DNA of 14,586 nucleotides, taken from Opitutia bacterium UBA957 (GTDB lineage: Bacteria; Verrucomicrobiota; Verrucomicrobiia; Opitutales; UBA953). This document shows, piece after piece, positions 1-6,182 of the stretch (the stretch's first letter is position 1; each line of letters opens with the position of its first letter). Position numbers and translations under genes: made by a program. Under the pieces are notes generated by a model. The model searched no databases, was not told the origin of the DNA, and was given only the letters and a program-made list of their open reading frames with translations. The stretch is taken from assembly GCA_002293065.1 (NCBI GenBank), contig DBCN01000049.1:926-15511 (forward strand), given 5' to 3'.

Positions 1-1
1 G

Positions 2-1471
2 CTATTGGATAAGCCCCTCGATGCCTTTCTCGAACATGCGGCCGAATACGCCGCGATGAAGACGCAGGCCTTCGGGGTGAAGGAACTCCAAGCCTCGACC
101 TCTCCGCGGCAGCAGGCCCGCCTCCTGCGCATCCTTTCGCAAGTCACGACGAAGTCGGACGACCTGGCGACGGTCTACGATTTCGCGGCGACCGCTTTAG
201 ATGCGGCGGAGCCCGCGCTGGCCGCGAATGCCGTCGCGGCGCTCGGTATGGCTCCCGATGCCGATGCCCGCGTCGGCAAAGTTTTCACGGATTGGCTGGC
301 GGCATCGGCGCCGTCCGACCGTCGCCTCCGGGCTTTTGAACAGTTGGGGACCACGCTCGCCGGCGGTCCCAGGGTGGCGGAGGCCTTGGCGGTGGCCTTG
401 TCCAAGCAAGGGCCCGTGCGACAGGTGGCCCTGAAGGCCATCGCCAACTCTACCGGCAAATTACCCGACCAGCAATGGCGGCCAGCCTTGCGCGGCCTCC
501 TCGACACGGACGTGAGTCCGACGCTGTTCGAGGCCATCACCCGCGTGAAGCATCGCAGCTTTGACGCACGCATTAACGCCATCGCTGCGGACAAGGCCCG
601 CCCCGCCGCCTTGCGGCTGCGCGCGCTCCTGGCGTTGTCGGATGCCGGCAGCAAATTGAGCCCCGCGGCCTTCGATCTCCTCTTGGAGCTACTCGCGGAT
701 GCCGGTCAGGCCGGTCCGCGGATCGAGGCGGCGCGCCGCCTGGCGGAGGCCCAGCTCAGCGATGCGCAGCTGGATCGCTTCCTGCCTGTACTCATGCAGG
801 CGGGGCCGATCGAGCAGGCCGATTTTCTCCGGAACCAGCGGAAGTATACCCCGGAGCAAGGTAAGCGGATTGCGAAGGCTTTCGCCCAGTCGCCGCAACT
901 CGGCACCTTGCAGCCGGACGAAGTCCGCGTGGCCTTCGCCAAGTGGCCGCGACCTGTTTTTGAGGTCATGGAGCCCGCGTTCAACGCCGCCTTGGCCGCG
1001 ACCGAAGCCAAAAAGTCGAAGCTCGATGCCTTGGCCCAGGAAGCCGTGCGTAGCGGCCGTCCGGAAGCCGGTGCGAAGCTCTTCGCTGCGGGTCAAGGGG
1101 CCTGCCTGGCCTGTCACCAAGTCGGCGAAGTCGGTCGAGCCATCGGGCCGAACCTCTCACGGATCGGGGCGATCCGGACCGAGCGTGAACTCATCGAAAG
1201 CATCCTTTTCCCCAGCAATACCTTGGCGCGGGATTATGAGCTCCATGCCGTCGTCACCGCAGATGCGCGGAACCACGTCGGCCTGATCAAGTCCCGCGGG
1301 CCCGACGGCCTTGTGCTGATGGACGCGGCCGGCCAGCTCCAGACCCTACCGCCCACCACGGTGGTGAGTGAGACCCAATTGGAGACCAGCCTGATGCCGG
1401 GTGGCTTGGACGCCGCCTTCACGCCCACAGAGTTGGCTGACCTGGTCGCGTGGCTGCGGTCCCTGCGGTAA
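2..1471 (+). CDS. PVC-type haem-binding protein, C-terminal part (HEAT-like region plus cytochrome c domain), 5' truncated
   Basis: The reading frame runs off the left edge, so only the last ~489 residues are present; the TTG at 5 is an in-frame codon and probably not the true start. Numbering from that TTG, residues ~25-350 are Ala/Leu-rich helical pairs resembling HEAT/ARM repeats. A cytochrome c domain follows, with the haem motif CLACH (C367, C370, H371) and a probable distal Met ligand at M464 in the SLMPGG segment. This order is typical of the large secreted haem-binding dehydrogenases of Planctomycetes and Verrucomicrobia, whose sorbosone-dehydrogenase-like beta-propeller would lie upstream, outside the window. 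The expected role is periplasmic oxidation of a sugar or alcohol with electron transfer to c haem; the substrate cannot be read. The halogenase gene follows 93 bp downstream on the same strand. The family call is firm, the function only general. Confidence 0.9.
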   Translation, partial: LLDKPLDAFLEHAAEYAAMKTQAFGVKELQASTSPRQQARLLRILSQVTTKSDDLATVYDFAATALDAAEPALAANAVAALGMAPDADARVGKVFTDWLAASAPSDRRLRAFEQLGTTLAGGPRVAEALAVALSKQGPVRQVALKAIANSTGKLPDQQWRPALRGLLDTDVSPTLFEAITRVKHRSFDARINAIAADKARPAALRLRALLALSDAGSKLSPAAFDLLLELLADAGQAGPRIEAARRLAEAQLSDAQLDRFLPVLMQAGPIEQADFLRNQRKYTPEQGKRIAKAFAQSPQLGTLQPDEVRVAFAKWPRPVFEVMEPAFNAALAATEAKKSKLDALAQEAVRSGRPEAGAKLFAAGQGACLACHQVGEVGRAIGPNLSRIGAIRTERELIESILFPSNTLARDYELHAVVTADARNHVGLIKSRGPDGLVLMDAAGQLQTLPPTTVVSETQLETSLMPGGLDAAFTPTELADLVAWLRSLR

Positions 1472-1491
1472 GGGGATACGCTCTATAAGTC

Positions 1492-1497
1492 TATAAT
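1492..1497 (+). promoter_or_regulatory. Possible -10 box upstream of the halogenase gene
   Basis: A perfect TATAAT lies 68 bp before the halogenase ATG, in the short gap after the cytochrome gene. It is one of the few AT-rich spots in this GC-rich sequence. No convincing -35 box sits 16-18 bp upstream and there is no extended TG motif, so this is tentative. If used, the transcript would begin near 1504 and include the hairpin at 1521-1552. Confidence 0.3.
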
Positions 1498-1520
1498 ACG
1501 AGGGGCTTGACCTCGGCGAA

Positions 1521-1552
1521 GGGGTGGGTAGTTTCGGGAGCGTCGCCACCCC
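1521..1552 (+). other. Inverted repeat / leader hairpin before the halogenase gene
   Basis: GGGGTGG (1521-1527) is perfectly complementary to CCACCCC (1546-1552) across an 18-nt loop. It ends 12 nt before the halogenase ATG. There is no T-run after it, so it is not a standard intrinsic terminator. It could be a leader structure near the ribosome-loading region, or chance in GC-rich DNA. Confidence 0.3.
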
Positions 1553-1564
1553 GCGACAACCCCT

Positions 1565-3070
1565 ATGATTCAGGATGTGCTCATCCTTGGCGGAGGAACC
1601 GCGGGCTTCTTCATGGCTGCCAGCCTGAAGACGCACCACCCACGCTTGCGTGTGCGGGTCGTGCGCAGTCCGACGTTGGGCATCATCGGGGTGGGCGAGG
1701 GGAGTACCACGGATCTGCTGCGGTTCATCCATGGATTTTTAAATGTCCCGCCCGCTGAATTTTATCGGGCGGTCCAGCCCTCGCTCAAGCTCGGCATCAA
1801 ATTCCTGTGGGGCAAGGAAGACTATCACTACACCTTCTCGGGCGCCTTGCGGCAAAAGTTGGAGCCCTCCGGGGTCCCGATTGGCTTCGCCTGCGGAGGG
1901 ACCTTGGCCGATGCCGATGCGGTCACCTCGCTCATGGCCGCCGGCAAGGTCTTTCCGCGGAGCCCCGATGGCCCTTGGCCGGTGGTGAACCCCACCGTGG
2001 GTTATCATATCGAGAACGCCGAACTCGTCGCTTGGTTGGAAGGCCACGCCGCCAAGCTGGGCATCGAAGTGATCGACGGTGACCTCGCCTCGGTCGAGCA
2101 GGCCGGTGGGGAGATCCAGGCCTTGCACCTGAATGACGGTCAACGCCTCGCGGCTGATTTCTTCGTCGATGCCTCGGGTTTCCGCGCCGAGTTGATCGGC
2201 AAGGCCCTCGGCACGCCCTTCAGCAGTTACGCCGATTCGCTTTTTTGCGACAAAGCCGTCGTCGGTGGTTGGACGCGTACGTCCGAGCCCATCCTGCCCT
2301 ATACGACCGCCGAGACCATGGACGCCGGCTGGGCTTGGCAAATCGAGCACCCGCGGCGGATCAACCGCGGTTACGTCTATTGCTCGAAGTTCATTTCCGA
2401 TGCGGAAGCCGAAGCGGAATTCCGGGCCAAGAATCCCAAGGTGGGCCCCACCCGCGTCGTCCCCTTCGTGCCTGGTCGTTACGCGCACCAATGGGTCGGC
2501 AACGTCTTCGCCGTCGGGAACGCGGCTGGTTTCGTGGAGCCGCTCGAGGCGACCTCCTTGCTTTGCATCGCGCACGAGTGTCGCTTCCTCACGATCGCGT
2601 TCACGGAGGGCGGCTTGAGGAGGAATAACAGCATGCGCGAAACCACCGACCGCCTCTGTGGCCGCTTATGGGATGAGATCCGCGACTTCCTGGCGGTGCA
2701 TTACCGTTTCAACCGCCGCGCCGATACCCCGTTCTGGCGGCATTGTCGCGACCACGTCGCTTTGCATGGGGCTCAGCGCCTCGTTGAGTTCTACCAAGAG
2801 AACGGTCCGACCTTCTGTCTGGAGGTCGAGCTCTTGAGTCCGGCCCAGAGCATTTTCCAACTCGAAGGCTTCTGGCTGCACCTGTTGGCGATGGGCGTAC
2901 CGCATGGACGAGCCGATCGCCTCACGCCGGCGGAGCAAGCCCAGTGGTCGGCCCTCCGGGCGACCCACCGTGCCGTCGCCGAGCGGGGTATGACCGTCGA
3001 GGAAACCTTGCAGGTCCTGCATGACCCCCGCTGGCGTTGGACGCCTGGGTTTTATAAGGACGTCGTGTAG
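1565..3070 (+). CDS. Flavin-dependent halogenase, tryptophan-halogenase family
   Basis: Predicted FADH2-dependent halogenase or close relative, 501 aa, about the usual family length. The N-terminus carries the dinucleotide motif GGGTAG (residues 9-14) for FAD. K79 in the GIKF segment aligns with the catalytic lysine (K79) of PrnA and RebH. E328 in VEPLEATS corresponds to their catalytic glutamate. The signature WxWxIP reads WAWQIEH (256-262), so both tryptophans and the isoleucine remain while the proline is replaced by Glu, followed by INRGYVY. This variant is typical, as I recall, of uncharacterised halogenase-like proteins rather than of proven tryptophan halogenases. The substrate is therefore unknown and free tryptophan should not be assumed. 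No flavin reductase gene is nearby, so reduced flavin must come from elsewhere. The ATG at 1565 is chosen because the FAD motif begins right after it; no Shine-Dalgarno is visible. Confidence 0.88.
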   Translation: MIQDVLILGGGTAGFFMAASLKTHHPRLRVRVVRSPTLGIIGVGEGSTTDLLRFIHGFLNVPPAEFYRAVQPSLKLGIKFLWGKEDYHYTFSGALRQKLEPSGVPIGFACGGTLADADAVTSLMAAGKVFPRSPDGPWPVVNPTVGYHIENAELVAWLEGHAAKLGIEVIDGDLASVEQAGGEIQALHLNDGQRLAADFFVDASGFRAELIGKALGTPFSSYADSLFCDKAVVGGWTRTSEPILPYTTAETMDAGWAWQIEHPRRINRGYVYCSKFISDAEAEAEFRAKNPKVGPTRVVPFVPGRYAHQWVGNVFAVGNAAGFVEPLEATSLLCIAHECRFLTIAFTEGGLRRNNSMRETTDRLCGRLWDEIRDFLAVHYRFNRRADTPFWRHCRDHVALHGAQRLVEFYQENGPTFCLEVELLSPAQSIFQLEGFWLHLLAMGVPHGRADRLTPAEQAQWSALRATHRAVAERGMTVEETLQVLHDPRWRWTPGFYKDVV

Positions 3071-3079
3071 GCGAGCCTC

Positions 3080-3268
3080 TTACCAGCCTAGGAGAAGGCC
3101 GGCTCCCGCAGGCAGGGCCAAGAGCAGGAGTAAGCAGCTCCCCCGGCGGGATTCACCGACTTCGCGGTCGATCTTATCCCAAGCATGCTGCTCCTCGTAG
3201 AAACTGCCGTCCTTGTCGGTGTGGTCGTGGTCGCTACCGTCGTCCGGGGTGTAGTCGTCGTCGCTCAT
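3080..3268 (-). CDS. Small acidic protein with C-terminal membrane anchor
   Basis: A 62-aa reading frame starting at the ATG at 3268. The first ~35 residues are very rich in Asp, His and Glu (begins MSDDDYTPDDGSDHDHTDKD). A short basic stretch (ESRRGS, ~40-45) and an 18-residue hydrophobic tail (46-62, Leu/Ala/Gly) follow, the pattern of a tail-anchored membrane protein with the acidic part in the cytoplasm. An upstream in-frame ATG at 3364 would add 32 Pro-rich residues of poor character that intrude on the divergent glycosyltransferase promoter region, so the shorter form is preferred. The gene converges on the halogenase, leaving 9 bp between stop codons, and diverges from the glycosyltransferase. 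I do not recognise a family. The ordered composition supports a real gene, but short GC-rich frames can mislead. Confidence 0.5.
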   Translation of the reverse strand: MSDDDYTPDDGSDHDHTDKDGSFYEEQHAWDKIDREVGESRRGSCLLLLLALPAGAGLLLGW

Positions 3269-3346
3269 GCCCGCCACTTTACCCAAGGGTTGGTGGCCTG
3301 CAAGGGGCGGAAAGCTCGGTTGAGGGAGCGGTTTGCTCTGGAGGGC

Positions 3347-3362
3347 GGGCGATTCCTCGCCC
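3347..3362 (+). other. Small hairpin upstream of the glycosyltransferase start
   Basis: GGGCGA (3347-3352) and TCGCCC (3357-3362) form a 6-bp stem with a TTCC loop, ending 16 nt before the ATG at 3379. The 110-bp divergent gap 3269-3378 should also hold the promoters of both flanking genes, but I cannot identify a convincing -35/-10 pair. Confidence 0.25.
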
Positions 3363-3378
3363 ACGATGTGGCTCTCGC

Positions 3379-4110
3379 ATGGCTACCGTCCTTTGCATGA
3401 AGTGGGGCACCAAGTATGGTCCCGAATACGTCAACCGCCTCCACTCCATGGTGCAGCGGCATCTGACGATCCCGCATCGCTTCGTTTGCCTCACCGATAA
3501 CAAGGATGGCTTGAATCCGGGGATTGAGACTTTCCCGATCCCGAGCCTCAAGCTCCCGGCCGGCGCTCCCGAGCGCGGCTGGACCAAACTCGTCTCTTTC
3601 TCGCCCGACCTCAGTGCTCCGGGTGGCCCGGAGCTCAAGGGCGAAGTCCTCTTCCTCGACATCGACATCGTCATCGTCGGCAATATGGATTCCTTCTTCC
3701 AGCAGCCGGGGGAATTCCTGATCATCCGCGATTGGCAGAAGGGCGACTACACCGGCAACTCCTCCGTCTACCGCTGGACCGCCGGCGCGCATCCCGACGT
3801 CCTGGAGTATTTCCGCGCCAACCTCGAAGCCGTCCGCAAGCGCCACCGCAACGAACAGGAGTTCCTCACCGCGCACCTGAGCGCGCAGGGTAAGGTCGGC
3901 TATTGGCCGGAGACCTGGTGCCGCAGCTTCAAGCGCCACTGCGTGAAGTATTTTCCGTTTTCGTTCTTCCACACCCCGACGATTCCCGCAGGCGCCAAGA
4001 TCATCGTCTTCCATGGCGTGCCCAATCCGCCGGATGCCTTGGTCGGCCGCAGCGGTAAGTGGTATCGTCGGGTTCTGCCGACCCCTTGGATTGCGGAGAA
4101 TTGGAAGTAA
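3379..4110 (+). CDS. GT-A fold glycosyltransferase (nucleotide-sugar transferase)
   Basis: A 243-aa soluble protein that probably transfers a sugar from a nucleotide sugar to a surface glycan or lipid. It opens with the motif CMKWGTKYGPEYVN (6-19), which I recall from small bacterial glycosyltransferases distantly related to GT8. The strand-loop FLDIDIVIVGNMDSFF contains the DxD metal/nucleotide-sugar site (D94, D96). The later SSVYRW segment and the C-terminal IIVFHGVPNPP stretch, with a His that often completes the metal site, fit the same fold. No signal peptide or membrane segment is seen. It is a single-gene unit between a divergent microprotein and a repeat-rich gap, so the neighbours give no pathway. 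The start at 3379 matches the expected N-terminal strand; the ATG at 3397 would cut it off. Donor and acceptor are unknown. Confidence 0.82.
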   Translation: MATVLCMKWGTKYGPEYVNRLHSMVQRHLTIPHRFVCLTDNKDGLNPGIETFPIPSLKLPAGAPERGWTKLVSFSPDLSAPGGPELKGEVLFLDIDIVIVGNMDSFFQQPGEFLIIRDWQKGDYTGNSSVYRWTAGAHPDVLEYFRANLEAVRKRHRNEQEFLTAHLSAQGKVGYWPETWCRSFKRHCVKYFPFSFFHTPTIPAGAKIIVFHGVPNPPDALVGRSGKWYRRVLPTPWIAENWK

Positions 4111-4240
4111 GGGAGAGTCGGAGGAGAGTCGGAGGAGAGTCGGGGGAGAGTCGGAGGAGAGTCGGGGAAGAGTCGGTAAGAGTCGGTAAGAGTCGGGAAG
4201 GGTCGGAGGAGAGTCGGTAAGAGTCGGATGAGAGTAGGAG
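4111..4240 (+). repeat. Tandem array of degenerate 10/11-bp repeats (core GAGTCGG)
   Basis: The array begins directly after the glycosyltransferase stop codon. The heptamer GAGTCGG occurs exactly ten times (starting at 4115, 4126, 4137, 4148, 4159, 4170, 4180, 4190, 4211, 4221) and twice with one mismatch (4200, 4232). The steps are 11 bp for the first six copies, then a mix of 10 and 11. The 11-bp form is roughly GGAGAGTCGGA and the 10-bp form AAGAGTCGGT. Copies decay towards the right end (to ~4250). Open frames through it are low-complexity by-products of the repeat. No spacers of CRISPR type are present. Confidence 0.9.
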
Positions 4241-4250
4241 AAGTATCGGG

Positions 4251-4368
4251 TAGGGGAGCGACTGCGTCGCGTCCGTTGTCATCCAGCGGTGTGGGTTCTT
4301 GTGGCAGAGCTAAATCCCGATGAGTGCCGTCTACGGTTTCGAGCGGACGCCACGTCGTGGCGCCCCTA
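4251..4368. repeat. REP-like element: two inverted 24-bp palindromic units flanking ~70 bp
   Basis: The left unit (4251-4274) begins TAGGGG, has the stem GCGAC-TGC-GTCGC (4258-4270) and ends GTCC. The right unit (4345-4368), read on the minus strand, begins TAGGGG, has the stem GCCAC-GAC-GTGGC and ends GTCC. The two agree at 19 of 24 positions. Two of the five differences are a paired G-C to C-G swap inside the stem, which keeps it intact. An inverted pair of short palindromes in an intergenic gap is the layout of BIME/REP elements mobilised by RAYT transposases. No such transposase is in the window. Confidence 0.7.
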
Positions 4369-4401
4369 TCTCGAGGCATAGCTGACCAAGGCAAGAAACA
4401 A

Positions 4402-4429
4402 GAAGGGCAGCACTTGGTGCTGCCCTTTC
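4402..4429 (-). terminator. Rho-independent terminator of the RG-repeat protein gene
   Basis: AAGGGCAGCAC (4403-4413) and GTGCTGCCCTT (4417-4427) form a perfect 11-bp stem with a 3-nt loop. Read on the minus strand it lies ~27 nt past the stop at 4456 and is followed by CTTGTTTCTTG, a T-rich tail. On the plus strand the stem is followed by TTTCGTTTCG, so it may act in both directions. Confidence 0.85.
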
Positions 4430-4455
4430 GTTTCGAAAGCTCGCCGCGCTCGCGC

Positions 4456-5913
4456 TTACTTCTCTTCGGACGCGTCCTCGTTGGCCGCTTCTTCCTTGGC
4501 TTGGGCCTGCGTGCTGAGCACCGGCTGGGCAAAGAGACGACCATCGTGGAGCTTGGCGATGTAGCCTTCGCCGATGAGGAAGTTCAGGTCGGCCAGCACG
4601 CGGCCCTTGGCGGCGTCGTCGGACGCCTCGCCGGCGACGGCGACAGCGACGTCCTTGCCTTGGATGCCCGACGTCTTGTCGAGGCAGTCGAAGATCTTCT
4701 GCATCGAATCGCTGAAGCTGGACTTCGGGTCGCGGCACTTGCGGCGCACGCCGCAAGCGTAGGTGATGCCCTTGGAGCCCTTCTTGTAGAGGTGGAAGCC
4801 TTCCTTGCGGAGGCGGCCGCGGATGCCGTTGGCGGTGTCGAGCGGGAAGTCGCGCTGGCGGTCGAGGGCGTAACGCACGCAATCACGGAGCGGGCCAGGG
4901 GGCATCTCGGCGAGGAGACGGCCCGGGAAGCGGACTTGGTTGCGGGAGATGACGGTGGCTTCGCGGCGGAAGGCCAGCAGGAAGCCGCGGGCGGCGTCCA
5001 TGCTTTCGAGACGCTCGGGTTCGCCTTCCTGACGGTCCTTCGGCGCGTATTCCGTGCGCGTGGACATGGACTTCTTCCAAGCCTCGATGGCTTCGGGTTC
5101 GCGGACCATTTCGAGGTCGGCCTTGAAGCGGTCGAACGGGGCGTTGGGGCAGGTGCGCGCGTGGTGTTCGCGCAGGGTCTTCTGGTAGCTGTGGTGGGTC
5201 GGCGAGCCGAGGATCGCGCCGGTGCGCTTGCAGCGGGCCACCATCAAGAAGGAACCCTTCGGGGCTTCGGTTTCGACCTCAACCGTATCGAAGAACTTGT
5301 CGAGGTGGCGGTTGAGCACGTGGCTGACCGCTTCGGCTTCAGTGAGGAACGGCACGCTGTCCGGAACGGAGATCGAGAGCGTCGCATCGGGGCGCTTTTC
5401 GGCATCCGCTGGCTTGATGACGATCGAAAGACGGTCTTCCTTGTCCAAGATCAAGAGCGCGACGCTGAAGAGCTCGTAGGTGATTTGGCTCTTCTTCATG
5501 GCGTCGCCGAGCAATTCGAACTTGGCGTCGTCAGGAAAGAAGCCGGAGGTGACCACCATCTGTGGGATGGCCGGTTCGGACTCGAAGCGGTCGCCGCGGT
5601 CGTCACGGCTCGGACCACGACGGTCATCGCGTGGGCCACGCGAAGGGCCGCCCGGACCGCGGGAAGGACCACCAGGTCCACGCGACGGACCACCGGGACC
5701 ACGGGAGGGGCCGCCCGGACCGCGGGCAGGACCACGGTTGCCGCCATCACGGAAGGAAGGACGGTCGCCGCCTTCGCGGCGGGAACCCCGGCTGGCGCCG
5801 ATGTTTTCGTTCGGGCCGTCGACCCAAGAAGGGCCAAAACCGAGCGAAGAAAGGTCTATCGGCTTGATAGAATCTTCGGGAGGGCGGGACGAATCGGCCG
5901 GATCGGGAGACAT
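4456..5913 (-). CDS. RG-repeat protein of unknown function, probably nucleic-acid associated
   Basis: 485 aa from the ATG at 5913. Longer in-frame starts would run into the tRNA gene and are rejected. Residues 1-58 include the motif KPIDLSSLGFGPSW (17-30). Residues 59-110 are a disordered Arg/Gly/Pro tract with four exact GGPSRGP copies (67-94) and RDDRRGPSRDDRGDR. Residues ~115-465 look globular: an α/β segment (SDSVP-like, 125-215), a Cys/His-containing segment (VARCKRTGAILGSPTHHSY, 225-243; C256) and a basic segment near 365-395 (LRKEGFHLYKKGSKG). The tail (468-485) is Glu/Ala/Lys-rich. RG-rich tracts usually bind RNA; that function is inferred. I recall similar proteins only in Verrucomicrobiota. 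The minus strand is chosen over the long plus-strand frame because its terminator is correctly oriented and its protein has normal composition. The gene stands alone. Confidence 0.85.
   Translation of the reverse strand: MSPDPADSSRPPEDSIKPIDLSSLGFGPSWVDGPNENIGASRGSRREGGDRPSFRDGGNRGPARGPGGPSRGPGGPSRGPGGPSRGPGGPSRGPRDDRRGPSRDDRGDRFESEPAIPQMVVTSGFFPDDAKFELLGDAMKKSQITYELFSVALLILDKEDRLSIVIKPADAEKRPDATLSISVPDSVPFLTEAEAVSHVLNRHLDKFFDTVEVETEAPKGSFLMVARCKRTGAILGSPTHHSYQKTLREHHARTCPNAPFDRFKADLEMVREPEAIEAWKKSMSTRTEYAPKDRQEGEPERLESMDAARGFLLAFRREATVISRNQVRFPGRLLAEMPPGPLRDCVRYALDRQRDFPLDTANGIRGRLRKEGFHLYKKGSKGITYACGVRRKCRDPKSSFSDSMQKIFDCLDKTSGIQGKDVAVAVAGEASDDAAKGRVLADLNFLIGEGYIAKLHDGRLFAQPVLSTQAQAKEEAANEDASEEK
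5632..5715 (-). repeat. Four 21-bp coding repeats encoding GGPSRGP
   Basis: Residues 67-94 of the protein above are four consecutive GGPSRGP heptapeptides, making an 84-bp stretch of near-identical 21-bp units. The copies differ at synonymous positions, so the protein sequence appears to be maintained. Copy number could vary between strains. Confidence 0.8.
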
Positions 5914-6018
5914 TGCGGGTCGAGAGTTGGCAAAGATGCCTCGCTTGGCAAGCGTGGGCACAAACGCTTTTTTCTTGCACTGATGCCCGGGTGTTCCACT
6001 TTCCACCTTCCTTAGATT

Positions 6019-6102
6019 GCTCAGGTGGTGGAATGGCAGACACGCATGCTTGAGGTGCATGTGCCGTAAGGTGTCCGGGTTCAAGTCCCGGCCTGAGCAC
6101 CA
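6019..6102 (+). tRNA. tRNA-Leu (anticodon GAG)
   Basis: A complete class II tRNA with encoded CCA. The acceptor stem pairs GCTCAGG (6019-6025) with CCTGAGC (6092-6098), followed by ACCA. The anticodon stem is CATGC/GCATG (6045-6049, 6057-6061) with loop TTGAGGT and anticodon GAG at 6052-6054, reading CUC and CUU. The T arm is CCGGG-TTCAAGT-CCCGG (6075-6091). A short variable arm lies at 6062-6074. A terminator follows at once. No integrase or duplicated 3' end indicates its use as an attachment site. Confidence 0.98.
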
Positions 6103-6112
6103 ATTTAAAGCT

Positions 6113-6146
6113 GGCCCGGTTCAATTTTGAGCCGGGCCTCTTTTTT
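6113..6146 (+). terminator. Rho-independent terminator after tRNA-Leu
   Basis: GGCCCGGTTCA (6113-6123) pairs with TGAGCCGGGCC (6128-6138), an 11-bp stem with one G-U pair and a 4-nt loop, followed by TCTTTTTT. It separates the tRNA from purD, so purD probably has its own promoter between ~6147 and 6182. Confidence 0.92.
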
Positions 6147-6182
6147 ATTCCCTTAAGGCGGCTCCGCGGCAGGAATAGGGGC

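Noticed and set aside
3185..3400. 71-codon plus-strand frame rich in Val before the glycosyltransferase
   Set aside because: It is antisense to the acidic microprotein and overlaps the glycosyltransferase start; the Val runs are just the complement of Asp codons.
4111..4250. CRISPR array
   Set aside because: The units are 10-11 bp, contiguous and degenerate, with no unique spacers and no cas genes.
4324..6015. 563-codon open frame on the plus strand opposite the RG-repeat gene
   Set aside because: Ala/Val/Glu/Arg-rich low-complexity product typical of an antisense shadow; it also runs through the terminator and into the tRNA promoter region. The minus frame has a proper terminator and sensible protein features.
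5914..6084. In-frame N-terminal extension of the RG-repeat protein to 6084
   Set aside because: It would be translated through the tRNA-Leu gene; the ATG at 5913 gives a sensible N-terminus.
6019..6150. tRNA-Leu as an integration site of a genomic island
   Set aside because: No integrase, no repeat of the tRNA 3' end, and housekeeping purD follows directly.
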